This document shows, one piece after another, positions 15,235 to 22,057 of a stretch of DNA of 31,779 nt. The notes beneath the pieces are model-generated. The model had not been told where the DNA came from and searched no databases. It worked only from the letters and a program-made list of their open reading frames with translations. The position numbers were made by a program, and so were the translations under genes. Within the stretch, counting starts at the first letter, position 1. Each line of letters begins with the position of its first letter. Origin of the DNA: a virus; IMG/VR virus record IMGVR_UViG_3300043675_000027, positions 1-31,779 of that record. One strand, written 5' to 3'.

Positions 15235-16641
15235 TTATTGGTTCCCTACGCTGACCCGTCGTCCACGCCGCTTGGCCGCCTTGCGACGACTCACACGACG
15301 GGTAGGGCGAGGCTCAATTGATTGGAGACGGGCGGGTATCTCGGTCAGGGACTGTTTGCCGCGAGGTCTCGGCCCTTTTAATTGAATTCCCGTCTGCTCC
15401 AATATCCATGCTTCGTATCGGACATGCCAAACCCGCAGCAGATCAATGGGCTTAAATTTATAGTGTATGTCCCCTGTTGTCTTTGGCGCGTGCCCGACGA
15501 TCTGATCGATGATTCCGGCGGGAATGACCAGCCACTCTGCCAGGCTGATAAATGTTCGGCGCAGGGCCTGCAGCGTGACGTGGGGGAGTTTCGCCGTCAA
15601 AAGCGCCTGATTGTGCGCGATTCGTGGCTCGGAAATATGTCCGGAGTCCGCCGTCGTGCTCGAGAATACCCATTGGTTCTCGCGCGGTAATGTGCTGAGT
15701 AGCGAGGACACATAAGGCGTCAGCGGGATGATGCGGCCCTCTTTTGAGACCTTATCCTTCACCCACAGGGTGCGCCACGTAAAATCGACGTGCTCCCAGC
15801 GCAGTTCAGCTATTTCCGTCCGACGAGCACCGGTGAGCAAGAGCGATTGCAGGTACGCACTGATGACGAGGTTGGGGATAGCGCGCACCGCAGAGAACCA
15901 CGCTTGCAGTTGCGTGGTCTGCAGCACATCGGATTTGTGGGTTTTACGCTTGGGAATCTCAAGTAAGAGGTCCTTATCTTCGATGACGCCAAGATTCACA
16001 ACGGCTTTATAGGTCTCGTGCGAGCCGGACCAAGCCCAAAACGCTTTGAACAGCTCAAAACCTTGGCGGGCTTTATTGGCGCGGGGGCCGGATTCCGCTT
16101 TCACCCATTTCGTTAAAATGGTGGCGGTGATGTCCACCATGCGATAGCGCATGAGCGGGTAGAGGACCCCCGGTCTCGTAAGGCCTTTACCGCGTTTCTT
16201 CGCTACCCCACCGGTTTGAGAGAGGTTACGGTGATCGCGCAAATGCCGCGCTCCCCACGTGGTGGCGTATTGTTCTAGGTAGGCAGTCCATACGTCACCC
16301 ACTAACACGGATTCGGTCGCTTGACGAACACGGTCGGCCTCGGCCACGGCCTGTTGCTCTTCCCGCACTGTGCGCGGATGGATGCCTTTGTCAGTCAGTG
16401 TCTTGAGCTTCGTGGCTTCGGCTCGCGCCTCTTTCAACGTCCAGGTTTTAATGTCGCCGATGGTCTCGCGCACGGTTTTGCCGTGAAGCGTGGTTTCGAA
16501 GATATACGACCGTGCGCCGCCCGCCGTCACACGCAGTCCGAGACCGGGCGTCGCCTTATCCTGGTACAGGGTCTGCTTACCGCGGCCGGGCACGAATGCG
16601 AGAGACGGGACCCGCTTGGCAGTAAAGTGTTCTTGGGGCAT
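15235..16641 (-). CDS. int: Phage-type tyrosine integrase
   Basis: A 468-aa integrase. The N-terminus has the DUF4102-type arm-binding region (RVPSLAFVPGRGKQTLYQDKA split by a turn, then TPGLGLRVTAGGARSYIFE), followed by a core-binding domain and a catalytic domain: R273 in TGARRTE, K300 in VSKEGR, R361 in LQALRRTF, H384 in IVGHAP and Y394 in DIHYKF. The position normally His in HxLR is Gln358. The C-terminal 45 residues are an unusually basic tail. The gene starts 166 bases from the tRNA-fMet fragment, the standard layout for an integrase beside its own attachment site, so it most likely inserted the left element there. No strong ribosome site precedes the ATG. Confidence 0.93.
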   Translation of the reverse strand: MPQEHFTAKRVPSLAFVPGRGKQTLYQDKATPGLGLRVTAGGARSYIFETTLHGKTVRETIGDIKTWTLKEARAEATKLKTLTDKGIHPRTVREEQQAVAEADRVRQATESVLVGDVWTAYLEQYATTWGARHLRDHRNLSQTGGVAKKRGKGLTRPGVLYPLMRYRMVDITATILTKWVKAESGPRANKARQGFELFKAFWAWSGSHETYKAVVNLGVIEDKDLLLEIPKRKTHKSDVLQTTQLQAWFSAVRAIPNLVISAYLQSLLLTGARRTEIAELRWEHVDFTWRTLWVKDKVSKEGRIIPLTPYVSSLLSTLPRENQWVFSSTTADSGHISEPRIAHNQALLTAKLPHVTLQALRRTFISLAEWLVIPAGIIDQIVGHAPKTTGDIHYKFKPIDLLRVWHVRYEAWILEQTGIQLKGPRPRGKQSLTEIPARLQSIEPRPTRRVSRRKAAKRRGRRVSVGNQ

Positions 16642-16699
16642 TGTGAACCGCGTTGATGCCTACCGTGTAGGGGCTGTGTAGGGAAACGGTACCACATTT

Positions 16700-16802
16700 A
16701 ATCGTAGTCAGAGGATGTCGATGTGGCGGGAAATTTCTAAATTCCGCGCGAAATGCTTGAAAATCAAGAGTAGAAGGATGTGGGTCGATATCAATCGTAG
16801 TC
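16700..16802. repeat. Direct repeats beside the attachment site
   Basis: AATCGTAGTC occurs at 16700-16709 and 16793-16802, with related AGGATGT words after the first and before the second. Direct repeats between an integrase start and its core site are typical of arm-type integrase binding sites. Confidence 0.45.
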
Positions 16803-16807
16803 CCAAC

Positions 16808-16859
16808 CGTCGGGCTCATAACCCGAAGGTCGCAGGTTCAAATCCTGCCCCCGCTACCA
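16808..16859 (+). other. tRNA-fMet(CAT) 3' fragment, probable att site
   Basis: From the anticodon stem (GTCGGGCTCATAACCC) through the variable loop and T-arm (GGTTCAAATCC) to the terminal CCA, this matches the 3' half of a proteobacterial initiator tRNA. The acceptor and D-arm halves are absent upstream, so it is a fragment and not a gene. tRNA 3' halves are the classic core of integrase attachment sites. The orientation places the integrated element on its left, making this the distal att site, with the intact tRNA expected beyond the left edge of the window. Confidence 0.85.
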
Positions 16860-18412
16860 TCTGTTCCTACGCCGCGTAGCAGCGCGGCCGTTTGCAGGTT
16901 CCAGTGGGCGACAAGCCCGCCATTCTCATCGGGAACCAGCCGAATCTTCCCCTCGTAGGCCTCGCGCAGGATCACCCGCGCTTTGAGCGATGCCCGCGAG
17001 CAGCCGCCGAGCGCTGCGGTAATCTCCCGCCGGGCGGTCTGCGCGGCCCGGGGCAGCATGGCAAGCACCTTGGCCGAGTGTTTCGCCGCCGGCTGCTGAT
17101 CGAGAAGCGCCTGGCGCTTGCCCTCGGCCCGGTCGATCGCGGCCTGTAGCTCATCGGCGGGCATGTCAGGATCGCCCGCCTTCAAGCGCTCACGCAGGCG
17201 GGTGATACGGGCGCCGAGTTCCTGCAGCTCGCGCGGCGCCTCGATGGCCTGGGCCTCCAGAGCGCGGCTGCGCTCCAGGAAATAGGCCTGCATATCCTGG
17301 GTGATCTGCTTGATGCTCTGCGGGGCGAGCAGATCGCTCCGTAGCCGACCGACCATGACATCCTCAACGCGGGCCCGCCGGATCCGCACGCCGTTGCTGC
17401 AAGCGCTCATCCCGCCGTCGCGGTGGCTAGAGCAGCCGTATTCCGCGCCATTGACTCCGATGTAGTGCGCGTCACAGACATCGCAGCGCAGGAGCCCCGA
17501 TAGCAGGTACTTCGGTTTCCCGCCGCTGCGGATTGACCGTGGATCGTGCGCCGGGCGCAGGCGCCGCTGCGCGCGGCTGAAAAGCTCGTCCGAGACGATG
17601 CGTAAACTCTCATCGCTGCGCGTGATCCATTCGGACCGCGGCCGCGCGATGCGCTGTCGCTTGCCGGAATCCGGGTCTTTTCGCCATTCGCTCGTGTTCC
17701 AGTGGATCAGGCCGCGGTAGCGCTCATTGCGCACGATCACACGCACGCCGCTGCCCATCCATCCCGAAGCCCGCCGAGTCGTACGGTTCCAACTGCTACC
17801 GGGGGAGGGGATACGCCGCGCGTTCAAGTCCGCGGCGATCGTGCGCGTCGAGGCGCCGTCGGCGAAGCGTCCAAAAATCTCCTGCACGATGGCGGCCTCG
17901 CCCGGGTCCACCTTGTCATCACGGTATCCATACGCGCGCCCGCCCGTGGGGCGCTTGTCCCGCGCGCGCGTCTCCAAAGCGGTGAAGGTCCGGGCGCGAA
18001 TCATCTCGATGAACTCGCCGCCCATGATGGCGGACATGCCGGCCTGCATGCGGGCGGTGCGCGCCGATGAATCAAAGCCGTCCTGCACGCCGATGATCCT
18101 CACGCCCCGGAATCGGAGCCGCGAAACCAAGGGCGGCAGATCCTCACTGCGGGCCAGGCGATTAAGGTCACACACCAGCAGCACCTCGAAGCCGCCGGCA
18201 AAGCCTGCCTCGCGCATGCGCAGCACGCCCGGACGATTGCCGAGCGCAGAACCGCTGATGCCCTCGTCCTCGAAGCGCTCGGCGATGCGCCATCCTTGCC
18301 TCTCGGCGTATTCGGTGCAGACGCGCACTTGGTCGGCGATCGAGCTGTCCGTTTGCCGGTCGGTGGAGAATCTGCTGTAAATTGCTGCTTTCACTGGCGC
18401 GTGGCCCATCAC
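16838..18412 (-). CDS. Large serine recombinase
   Basis: A 524-aa recombinase. The N-terminal resolvase domain has catalytic Ser16 in YSRFST and the arginines of DLNRLARSEDL. Next come the recombinase domain (GYRDDK to about residue 250), a zinc ribbon (C-x2-C in RCDVC, then Cys in YGCSSH and SACSNG), a coiled coil (about 375-430) and a C-terminal basic segment. The ATG at 18412 overlaps the upstream gene's stop. Oddly, the last seven codons and the stop lie within the tRNA-fMet fragment, so the C-terminus is partly encoded by the attachment sequence. It is likely the integrase of the right-hand element; its own crossover site is not proven. Confidence 0.92.
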   Translation of the reverse strand: MMGHAPVKAAIYSRFSTDRQTDSSIADQVRVCTEYAERQGWRIAERFEDEGISGSALGNRPGVLRMREAGFAGGFEVLLVCDLNRLARSEDLPPLVSRLRFRGVRIIGVQDGFDSSARTARMQAGMSAIMGGEFIEMIRARTFTALETRARDKRPTGGRAYGYRDDKVDPGEAAIVQEIFGRFADGASTRTIAADLNARRIPSPGSSWNRTTRRASGWMGSGVRVIVRNERYRGLIHWNTSEWRKDPDSGKRQRIARPRSEWITRSDESLRIVSDELFSRAQRRLRPAHDPRSIRSGGKPKYLLSGLLRCDVCDAHYIGVNGAEYGCSSHRDGGMSACSNGVRIRRARVEDVMVGRLRSDLLAPQSIKQITQDMQAYFLERSRALEAQAIEAPRELQELGARITRLRERLKAGDPDMPADELQAAIDRAEGKRQALLDQQPAAKHSAKVLAMLPRAAQTARREITAALGGCSRASLKARVILREAYEGKIRLVPDENGGLVAHWNLQTAALLRGVGTDGSGGRI

Positions 18413-18654
18413 TGCGGCGAGTAGCTGATTGTCGCTCCCAGGTCATGGAGCGTTCTCGCGAGATCGCGCACCTTCACATGCGACGTGCCGGGCCGGACGT
18501 GGATTGATAGATGGCCGCGACCGACAATGCCTAGCTCTGATTCCGTCGGCTGACAGTATATATATGCCTCTTCGTTACCGGCGTACGAGCCGCCCTCAAC
18601 GACGTGCCCGTCTTTGACTTCGAAAGCGTAAACGCCGCGATCCACCTTGCTCAT
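18409..18654 (-). CDS. Hypothetical 81-aa protein coupled to the serine recombinase
   Basis: Unrecognised small protein with a beta-rich pattern (VYAFEVKDGHVVEGG, EAYIYCQP, LSIHVRPGTSHVKV) and one closing helix (RDLARTLHDLGATI). Both ends overlap neighbours: its ATG overlaps the stop of the ribbon-helix-helix gene (ATGA) and its stop overlaps the recombinase start (TGATG). Such tight packing suggests a regulator or cofactor of the recombinase, for example a directionality factor, though nothing in the sequence proves it. Confidence 0.7.
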   Translation of the reverse strand: MSKVDRGVYAFEVKDGHVVEGGSYAGNEEAYIYCQPTESELGIVGRGHLSIHVRPGTSHVKVRDLARTLHDLGATISYSPQ

Positions 18655-18872
18655 TTCGTCGCTCCTTTCTGCACTTTGACCTTCTTGTACTTCGCTAAAA
18701 CGGTCTCGACACCTTCGCGGATGTAAGCCTGCGCCGGTACGCGGGTGCTTTCGCTCAAGGCCTTAAGGTCAGCAGCCTGCGCGGGCTCGAGATACGCCTG
18801 GACCGGAACCTTTACCAGCCGCTGCTTTGAGGATTGCTTGGCTTTCATTCGCGTCTCTTTGCTGTTTGCCAC
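18651..18872 (-). CDS. Ribbon-helix-helix regulator
   Basis: A 73-aa protein with a basic N-terminus (KAKQSSKQR) and an RHH fold: strand LVKVPVQAYL, helix AQAADLKALSEST, turn, helix AQAYIREGVETVLAKYKK. RHH dimers bind operators as repressors or as antitoxin-like regulators. It is the first gene of the operon with the 81-aa protein and the serine recombinase. The GTG start at 18872 lies only 24 bases from the divergent gene at 18897, so the two promoters must overlap the coding starts and the protein may control both directions. An ATG at residue 9 is an alternative start. Confidence 0.78.
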   Translation of the reverse strand: MANSKETRMKAKQSSKQRLVKVPVQAYLEPAQAADLKALSESTRVPAQAYIREGVETVLAKYKKVKVQKGATK

Positions 18873-18896
18873 AACCTGATGGTAACATGATGCGCG

Positions 18897-19325
18897 ATGA
18901 AGTCAAAGAAGACAGAACAGCGGCGCCGGCTTGATAGAGAAGGCAAGGAGGTGTTGCGCGCAATTGCAGACGGGCTCGTCGCATACGCCTCGGGCAAGAT
19001 CTGCTTAATGCCTCAACAGGCTTCCAAGGATGCGGAGACACTTCGGATGCTCGCTGGACATTCGCGCCGCGGTCAGCGGGCGGAATCCATAGTCAGATGT
19101 TGCGCGATTCGCCGCAAAATAGAGCCTGAAACAAGCGTGACGGACATCTACAAGAAAGTTGCCGCTGTCTATGGTGTGGAGCTGCAGACGGTCCGTAACT
19201 ACAACAACAGAAAGGCACAGGAACGAGCAAAGAGTTGGCTCCGTCAGCGCCTTGACGATGATGCCAGGCCACTACCGGAGTCTGAAAAGCTCTGGCGCCA
19301 GCTAACATATATTGAGCCGAACTAA
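18897..19325 (+). CDS. Hypothetical protein with C-terminal HTH-like segment
   Basis: A 142-aa basic protein, first gene of the right element's plus-strand early region. It has a charged N-terminus (KKTEQRRRLDREGKE), helical middle segments and, at residues about 80-110, DIYKKVAAVYGVELQTVRNYNNR, a plausible HTH in which VELQTVRNY is the recognition helix. A similar ending occurs in the gene at 14638-15201 next to the other integrase. No clear ribosome site precedes the ATG. It may be an early regulator or replication accessory protein; no named family recognised. Confidence 0.65.
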   Translation: MKSKKTEQRRRLDREGKEVLRAIADGLVAYASGKICLMPQQASKDAETLRMLAGHSRRGQRAESIVRCCAIRRKIEPETSVTDIYKKVAAVYGVELQTVRNYNNRKAQERAKSWLRQRLDDDARPLPESEKLWRQLTYIEPN

Positions 19326-19389
19326 CTACTCAATTTCGTGACCGAATCTGAGTAACGGCTCAGGTCGGCCCGCGGATACGCTGCGGTAC

Positions 19390-19605
19390 ATGGGTACTCC
19401 CGCAGCCTTCTTAAGTCAGAGCCTCGCAGCGATCACTGTCGACCCCGCGTGTCCCCCGAGTTCTGACACTCTCATTCGCTGGCACGACCGGATTGGCGGA
19501 CCGCGCGACACTTACGGCCGGCGCATCTGGACATCGGAAATTTGCGACGCGATCCGGGCGGCTCGCGCTCAGTCGCGCCAAGTTCGCACCCCCGACCGTG
19601 TCTGA
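19390..19605 (+). CDS. Small MerR/excisionase-like DNA-binding protein
   Basis: A 71-aa protein. Residues 25-62 (LIRWHDRIGGPRDTYGRR, then IWTSEICDAIRAARAQSR) fit the wing and last helix of small MerR/AlpA-like HTH proteins, where a GRRxW-x(3)-I pattern closes the domain. The N-terminal helix is less clear. No strong ribosome site precedes the ATG at 19390. Its stop overlaps a possible next start (GTG 19598). It is probably an excisionase or transcription regulator of the right element, consistent with its place between the recombinase operon and the replication gene. Confidence 0.55.
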   Translation: MGTPAAFLSQSLAAITVDPACPPSSDTLIRWHDRIGGPRDTYGRRIWTSEICDAIRAARAQSRQVRTPDRV

Positions 19606-19843
19606 TTTCTTCCAACCCCCGCCGATCCCCGAAGCACAACTGCGCGAACTGCAGCGGGCGATTGCGTGGGCGGCGATCGATCGAATGATTGAAGAAATGA
19701 AAAGGCCCGGGGCGCTTAGCGGCGGAACCCCGGGCCCTGATGAGGAGCACGACCATGCAGATTCTACAGTTTCCGCTGGAACGCACAACTCGGCGCTGCG
19801 CCGGCTGCGGCGTCCCATTTCGACCCCACGAAAATCGCCATAG
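19598..19843 (+). CDS. Possible small protein overlapping its neighbours
   Basis: A tentative 81-aa ORF. The GTG at 19598 overlaps the stop of the previous gene. The first 40 residues look like genuine protein: FFQPPPIPEAQLRELQ followed by an alpha helix AIAWAAIDRMIEEMKRPG. After that the sequence becomes low quality, runs through a strong GC hairpin and overlaps the better supported zinc-ribbon gene by 89 bases. Either only the first part is real (with a sequencing error or frameshift) or it is a short overlapping gene. Confidence 0.35.
   Translation: MSDFFQPPPIPEAQLRELQRAIAWAAIDRMIEEMKRPGALSGGTPGPDEEHDHADSTVSAGTHNSALRRLRRPISTPRKSP
19704..19736. promoter_or_regulatory. GC-rich hairpin ahead of the zinc-ribbon gene
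   Basis: Perfect 9-bp arms GGCCCGGGG and CCCCGGGCC with a 15-base loop. There is no T-tract; it ends 5 bases before the GAGGAG ribosome site of the next gene. Possibly an attenuator, translation-control element or processing site. Confidence 0.5.
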
Positions 19844-19940
19844 GCTTTGTGTGACCTGCTATTGCTGGGCGCGCTGGGCTGCGGCTTTCAAGGCGCAACG
19901 CGAACTGTGGCAGCAGCTCCTGAGCGGCTGCGGCCGGTGA
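19755..19940 (+). CDS. Small zinc-ribbon protein
   Basis: A 61-aa protein. The ATG has an excellent ribosome site, GAGGAG seven bases upstream. Residues 14-35 carry two Cys pairs, CAGC and CVTC, separated by a basic stretch, which is a short zinc ribbon; a WARWAAAFKAQRELWQQLL helix follows. Such proteins are common in phage early regions, usually of unknown role and sometimes DNA- or RNA-binding. Its stop overlaps a possible GTG start (GTGA) of the next ORF, indicating an operon leading to the RepA-like ATPase. Confidence 0.75.
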   Translation: MQILQFPLERTTRRCAGCGVPFRPHENRHRLCVTCYCWARWAAAFKAQRELWQQLLSGCGR

Positions 19941-19966
19941 GCGCCGATAAGCCTGGGGCCGGAAAA

Positions 19967-20119
19967 ATGGCTTATTTTTTGATGCTTACGCGCGACGAGC
20001 AAGCCGCGGCGATTCGACGGCTGTCGAGCTCCGGCATGTCCGATTATGGGATCGCCAGCGCTACCGGGTTAGCTGTCGAGCATGTCCGCGCAATCCTCGG
20101 CGATCGTGGCGCGGCGTGA
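19967..20119 (+). CDS. Small HTH-like protein
   Basis: A 50-aa protein from the ATG at 19967. A GTG at 19937, overlapping the previous stop, would add ten residues. The sequence EQAAAIRRLSSSGMSDYGIASATGLAVEHVRAIL is a classic minimal HTH, with SDYGIASATGLAVEHV as the helix-turn-helix proper. Its stop overlaps the GTG start of the ATPase gene (GTGA), so the two are translated together. It may be a loader or regulator for the replication gene, by analogy to phage and plasmid early operons; that role is inferred from position only. Confidence 0.65.
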   Translation: MAYFLMLTRDEQAAAIRRLSSSGMSDYGIASATGLAVEHVRAILGDRGAA

Positions 20120-21345
20120 GGGTGCACGCTGACAAAAATGGTGTACTGCTTCGCTATTCGACGGACGGGGTACCGCCGGAGAAGCTTAAAATGTACACGC
20201 TCGAAACTGACCCCGAACTCGCGGAAATGGTGAGAGAGGGGAAGGCGCTAGGCTTCGGCGCTGCCGCGCCAGAACTTCCACCGCTCGAGGTCTATCGCGA
20301 TGAACCTGGCGCGAGCGCTGCGAATGCCGTAGAGCCATTTCCGGTTGCGGCGCTCGATGAGATATCCGATGAGGTGCGGGCGCAGATTGTGCAAAACGTT
20401 TTCGAGGTGGGAACCGTTGCGGTCATTGCTGGTGCCCCGAACACCGGCAAAACGTTTCTTGCGGTTCACCTCGCCGTGCACATGGCGGCGGGCGAATCCT
20501 GGTTTGGTTGCAAAGTGTCGGGCGGCCCTATCCTGTACGTCGCCGCGGAAGCACCCGGTAGCGTGAGGACACGCGCGCGACTCGCCGCCAGCCAGGGATT
20601 CGCAAACAAGCGCCTGCCGTTCTACGTGATGAGCCACGCGCCGGGACTCGGCAGTGAAATCGATAGTCCTGGCGACACGCTGCGGCTCATAGCGACCATT
20701 CGCGCGGTTTCCTCAATCGAGGGAATGGAAGTCAAAATGGTCATTATCGACACGGTGGCAAGTGTGCTGGCGGATGGCGAGGAAAACGCTGACGGCATGC
20801 TGCGGCTCGCCGGATCCGCAAAATTCATCGCCGCAGAAACTGGCGCAGCGGTCACTCTGGTGCATCACCCCTCGAAGGGCGATCCGACCAGCCTAAGAGG
20901 ACATAGCAGTCTCGCGGCAGCGGTCGACACCATCCTGTCGATCACTATGGACGACAACACCGGCATTCGGGCTGCAACGCTGACGAAATCCCGCGACTCG
21001 GCGGCCGGCCGGCAATTCTTTTTCAACCTGGAAGCGGTCAAATTGCCGACGCTCGATTCCTTCGGCGATCCGCGCACCAGTTGCATTGTGATCCCGGTCA
21101 CTGTCCCGCTATCGCAGCGCCGTCGACCCGGCGGCAAGGCGCAGGAGCAACTGCTCAGCGAAATCGAACGTCGCTATCGAACCGGCGAGACCCACATGGA
21201 CGAGGCCGCGATCCGCAAAGCGGGCCACGGTTTGGGTATGCATCGGAATTCGATACCGAAAGCGCTCAAGGGTTTGCGCATTTCCGGGTTCGTAGTCGGC
21301 GAGGCGGCACGGATCACCCTCAAATATCCGCCGGAATCAACATGA
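20116..21345 (+). CDS. RepA-like RecA-fold replicative ATPase/helicase
   Basis: A 409-aa protein. Residues 95-300 form an AAA_25/RepA-type RecA domain: Walker A GAPNTGKT (106-113), the YVAAEAPGS segment (141-149), Walker B VIIDT with D212, and the VHHPSKG loop (249-255), a signature of this family in plasmid RepA-like and phage helicases. The last 80 residues look like a winged helix (EAAIRKAGHGLGMHRNSIPKAL). Such proteins are hexameric helicases or origin ATPases. The GTG start overlaps the previous stop. The array of TGCA sites begins right at the end of the gene, suggesting an origin controlled by it. It belongs to the right element and is distinct from the primase-helicase at 7747. Confidence 0.88.
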   Translation: MRVHADKNGVLLRYSTDGVPPEKLKMYTLETDPELAEMVREGKALGFGAAAPELPPLEVYRDEPGASAANAVEPFPVAALDEISDEVRAQIVQNVFEVGTVAVIAGAPNTGKTFLAVHLAVHMAAGESWFGCKVSGGPILYVAAEAPGSVRTRARLAASQGFANKRLPFYVMSHAPGLGSEIDSPGDTLRLIATIRAVSSIEGMEVKMVIIDTVASVLADGEENADGMLRLAGSAKFIAAETGAAVTLVHHPSKGDPTSLRGHSSLAAAVDTILSITMDDNTGIRAATLTKSRDSAAGRQFFFNLEAVKLPTLDSFGDPRTSCIVIPVTVPLSQRRRPGGKAQEQLLSEIERRYRTGETHMDEAAIRKAGHGLGMHRNSIPKALKGLRISGFVVGEAARITLKYPPEST

Positions 21346-21472
21346 TGCACACGTTGCACACCTCTGCACACCTCTGCACATGTGCACATAGGTGCATCGG
21401 TGCAAGGGGGCACTGCACCCAATGCACACGTGCACCACCCCCCTTTAGGGGTGTGCACGGTGTGCAGGTGCA
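21346..21472. repeat. Array of 13 TGCA sites, candidate origin or operator
   Basis: TGCA starts at 21346, 21355, 21365, 21375, 21383, 21393, 21401, 21414, 21423, 21431, 21454, 21463 and 21469, mostly 8-10 bp apart, close to one helical turn. Many read TGCACA, and GCACATGTGC forms a 10-bp palindrome. A hairpin with arms GTGCAC(C)ACCCC and GGGGTGTGCAC spans 21430-21458. It lies immediately after the RepA-like gene. Probable binding array for a DNA-binding protein. Confidence 0.7.
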
Positions 21473-21599
21473 TCCCAGCACTTCAGTTTTGCGTAGTACG
21501 GAAGCCATGAAAGACCTTCGCTGCCGGGTATTTCCCGGCCATAAAAAGCGATTCGCTGCGCCGGCTGTCCAGATGAGGCAGGCTTATCGTGAAGTGGTC

Positions 21600-21624
21600 A
21601 TATCGGGACCCCGATATTTTTCTT
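21600..21624 (+). terminator. Rho-independent terminator
   Basis: ATATCGGG, two bases, CCCGATAT, then a T-tract (TTTTT, C, TTT). It closes the replication transcription unit before the small gene at 21673. A weaker hairpin (GCCGGG/CCCGGC) lies at 21523-21539. I see no firm gene in 21346-21672; a 49-codon ORF at 21507-21656 runs through this terminator. Confidence 0.65.
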
Positions 21625-21672
21625 TGCAGCAAATCGATGCGAAATCATGCAGTTAATCGAAAGCATCAACCG

Positions 21673-21951
21673 ATGACCCGCTCCAGCGCTCACCTGGTCG
21701 TCTATGGCCCGATACCACACCCGAGGGAATGGCTGATCGCGGCCGATGAATCGGCGCCGGCTGGGTATCTCAAGCTCGCCAGTCTCAGCATCGCACCTCG
21801 CACGGCGGCAAAAAATCCGGGCACCGACTTGGTTTCGAGCCAGGATATCGAGGCGCTGCCATCGCATATCGAGCGTCTGTTACGGGCCTACGCGCGGCTC
21901 GACTCCGCGGGGCGCGTTGAACTGATTCGTCTCGCGGAGCAACTCGCATGA
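21673..21951 (+). CDS. Hypothetical protein, 92 aa
   Basis: Unrecognised protein. From the ATG at 21673 the N-terminal half is mixed (SAHLVVYGPIPHPREWLIA) and the C-terminal part is a clear helix pair (IEALPSHIERLLRAYARL, GRVELIRLAEQLA) resembling the end of small regulatory proteins. No strong ribosome site is visible; an upstream start at 21589 would run through the terminator and is unlikely. It is the first gene after the terminator, so it probably has its own promoter and may be a late-gene regulator, by position only. Confidence 0.55.
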   Translation: MTRSSAHLVVYGPIPHPREWLIAADESAPAGYLKLASLSIAPRTAAKNPGTDLVSSQDIEALPSHIERLLRAYARLDSAGRVELIRLAEQLA

Positions 21952-22057
21952 GCGGCCTACTTTTCCCCCGGGGTGTGTCAGTGGAAGGCAGCCCGGCATG
22001 CGGTGCGTGCTGGGTGTTGCCTTCGTCCCTCGTCTTCAAACCTAAAGGAACTCGACC

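Noticed and set aside
16808-16859. Complete tRNA gene
   Set aside because: The 5' acceptor strand and D-arm are missing upstream; only the 3' part matches.
21346-21472. CRISPR array
   Set aside because: Repeats are 4-6 bases at about 9-10 bp spacing with no spacers of CRISPR length.
21507-21656. 49-codon ORF between the TGCA array and the next gene
   Set aside because: Runs through a good terminator and lacks a properly spaced ribosome site.
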